Below are positions 19,223-19,354 of a DNA stretch of 19,354 bases, in pieces. Within the stretch, counting starts at the first letter, position 1. Each line of letters opens with the position of its first letter. This DNA is from CAYFMH01 sp964344165 (GTDB lineage Bacteria > Patescibacteriota > Gracilibacteria > UBA4473): NCBI GenBank assembly GCA_964344165.1, contig CAYFMH010000028.1:1-19354 (forward strand). The letters run 5' to 3'. The notes beneath the pieces are model-generated. The model was given only the letters and a program-made list of their open reading frames with translations. It did no database searches and was not told the origin of the DNA. The position numbers and the translations under genes are program-made.

Positions 19223-19354
19223 AAAATTTTGTTTTTAAAGATAGTCCTAAAATCAAATTTTTAGGGTTTTGGTTTTGGCATGAGGTGATTTTTTAATTAT
19301 TTTTCATTAAAAATACCTTAAATAAGCCGTTTTTTCATCTTTTTTTAATTTTTC

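Noticed and set aside
1..19354. UGA recoding to glycine as in Gracilibacteria
   Set aside because: rplS ends naturally at TGA, the FtsL-like gene also ends at TGA, and no conserved protein contains in-frame TGA.
1..19354. CRISPR array
   Set aside because: No regularly spaced direct repeats; the repeats seen are dispersed hairpins and one coding duplication.

Overview
The window looks like a chromosomal piece of a small-genome bacterium of the Candidate Phyla Radiation (Patescibacteria), possibly Peregrinibacteria. This rests on AT-rich low-complexity spacers, mostly absent Shine-Dalgarno sequences, short hypothetical genes among translation genes, an HTH-nucleotidyltransferase protein next to a ribosomal gene, and TGA used as an ordinary stop (end of rplS). 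The phylum is an inference; CPR membership is more likely than not. Core genes (hypDE, clpC, tsf, rpsB, rplS, two tRNAs) alternate with AT-rich accessory stretches.

Positions 1-3243 are the most interesting part and have the architecture of a compact integron. A tyrosine recombinase (2422-3243, +) is divergent from a series of gene units transcribed leftwards. In cassette direction the order is: attI-like site (2332-2363), uridine-kinase-like gene, attC-like site (1401-1520), gene with an ADP-ribosyltransferase-like pattern, second attC-like site (295-407), then a small ORF before the window edge. The two attC-like sites share layout and internal sequence while their pairing arms covary. Each unit has its own promoter-like sequence, and the two complete units carry inverted repeats near their ends. 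The recombinase looks Xer-like and lacks the extra segment typical of integron integrases.

Positions 3244-6042: a two-helix membrane mini-protein bracketed by a 12-bp inverted repeat, then hypD and hypE of [NiFe]-hydrogenase maturation, without the other hyp genes or a hydrogenase in view. A single-pass membrane protein gene with an apparent one-base frameshift converges on hypE, followed by an RNHCP-type zinc-binding protein.

Positions 7056-11100: tRNA-His(GTG), a long non-coding stretch with a strong inverted-repeat structure, a protein resembling the ATP-binding part of PEP synthase/PPDK, two unknown small genes, a chain of five hairpins, and a small protein made of two nearly identical repeats.

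Positions 11203-16599 (leftward): clpC, an FtsL-like small membrane protein, tsf, a DUF4870-like membrane protein, and rpsB. Rightward from the shared intergenic region are an HTH-nucleotidyltransferase protein and rplS with a long acidic C-terminal tail. A frameshifted four-helix membrane protein gene and tRNA-Trp(CCA) close the window. Two families of dispersed hairpin repeats lie in the spacers throughout.
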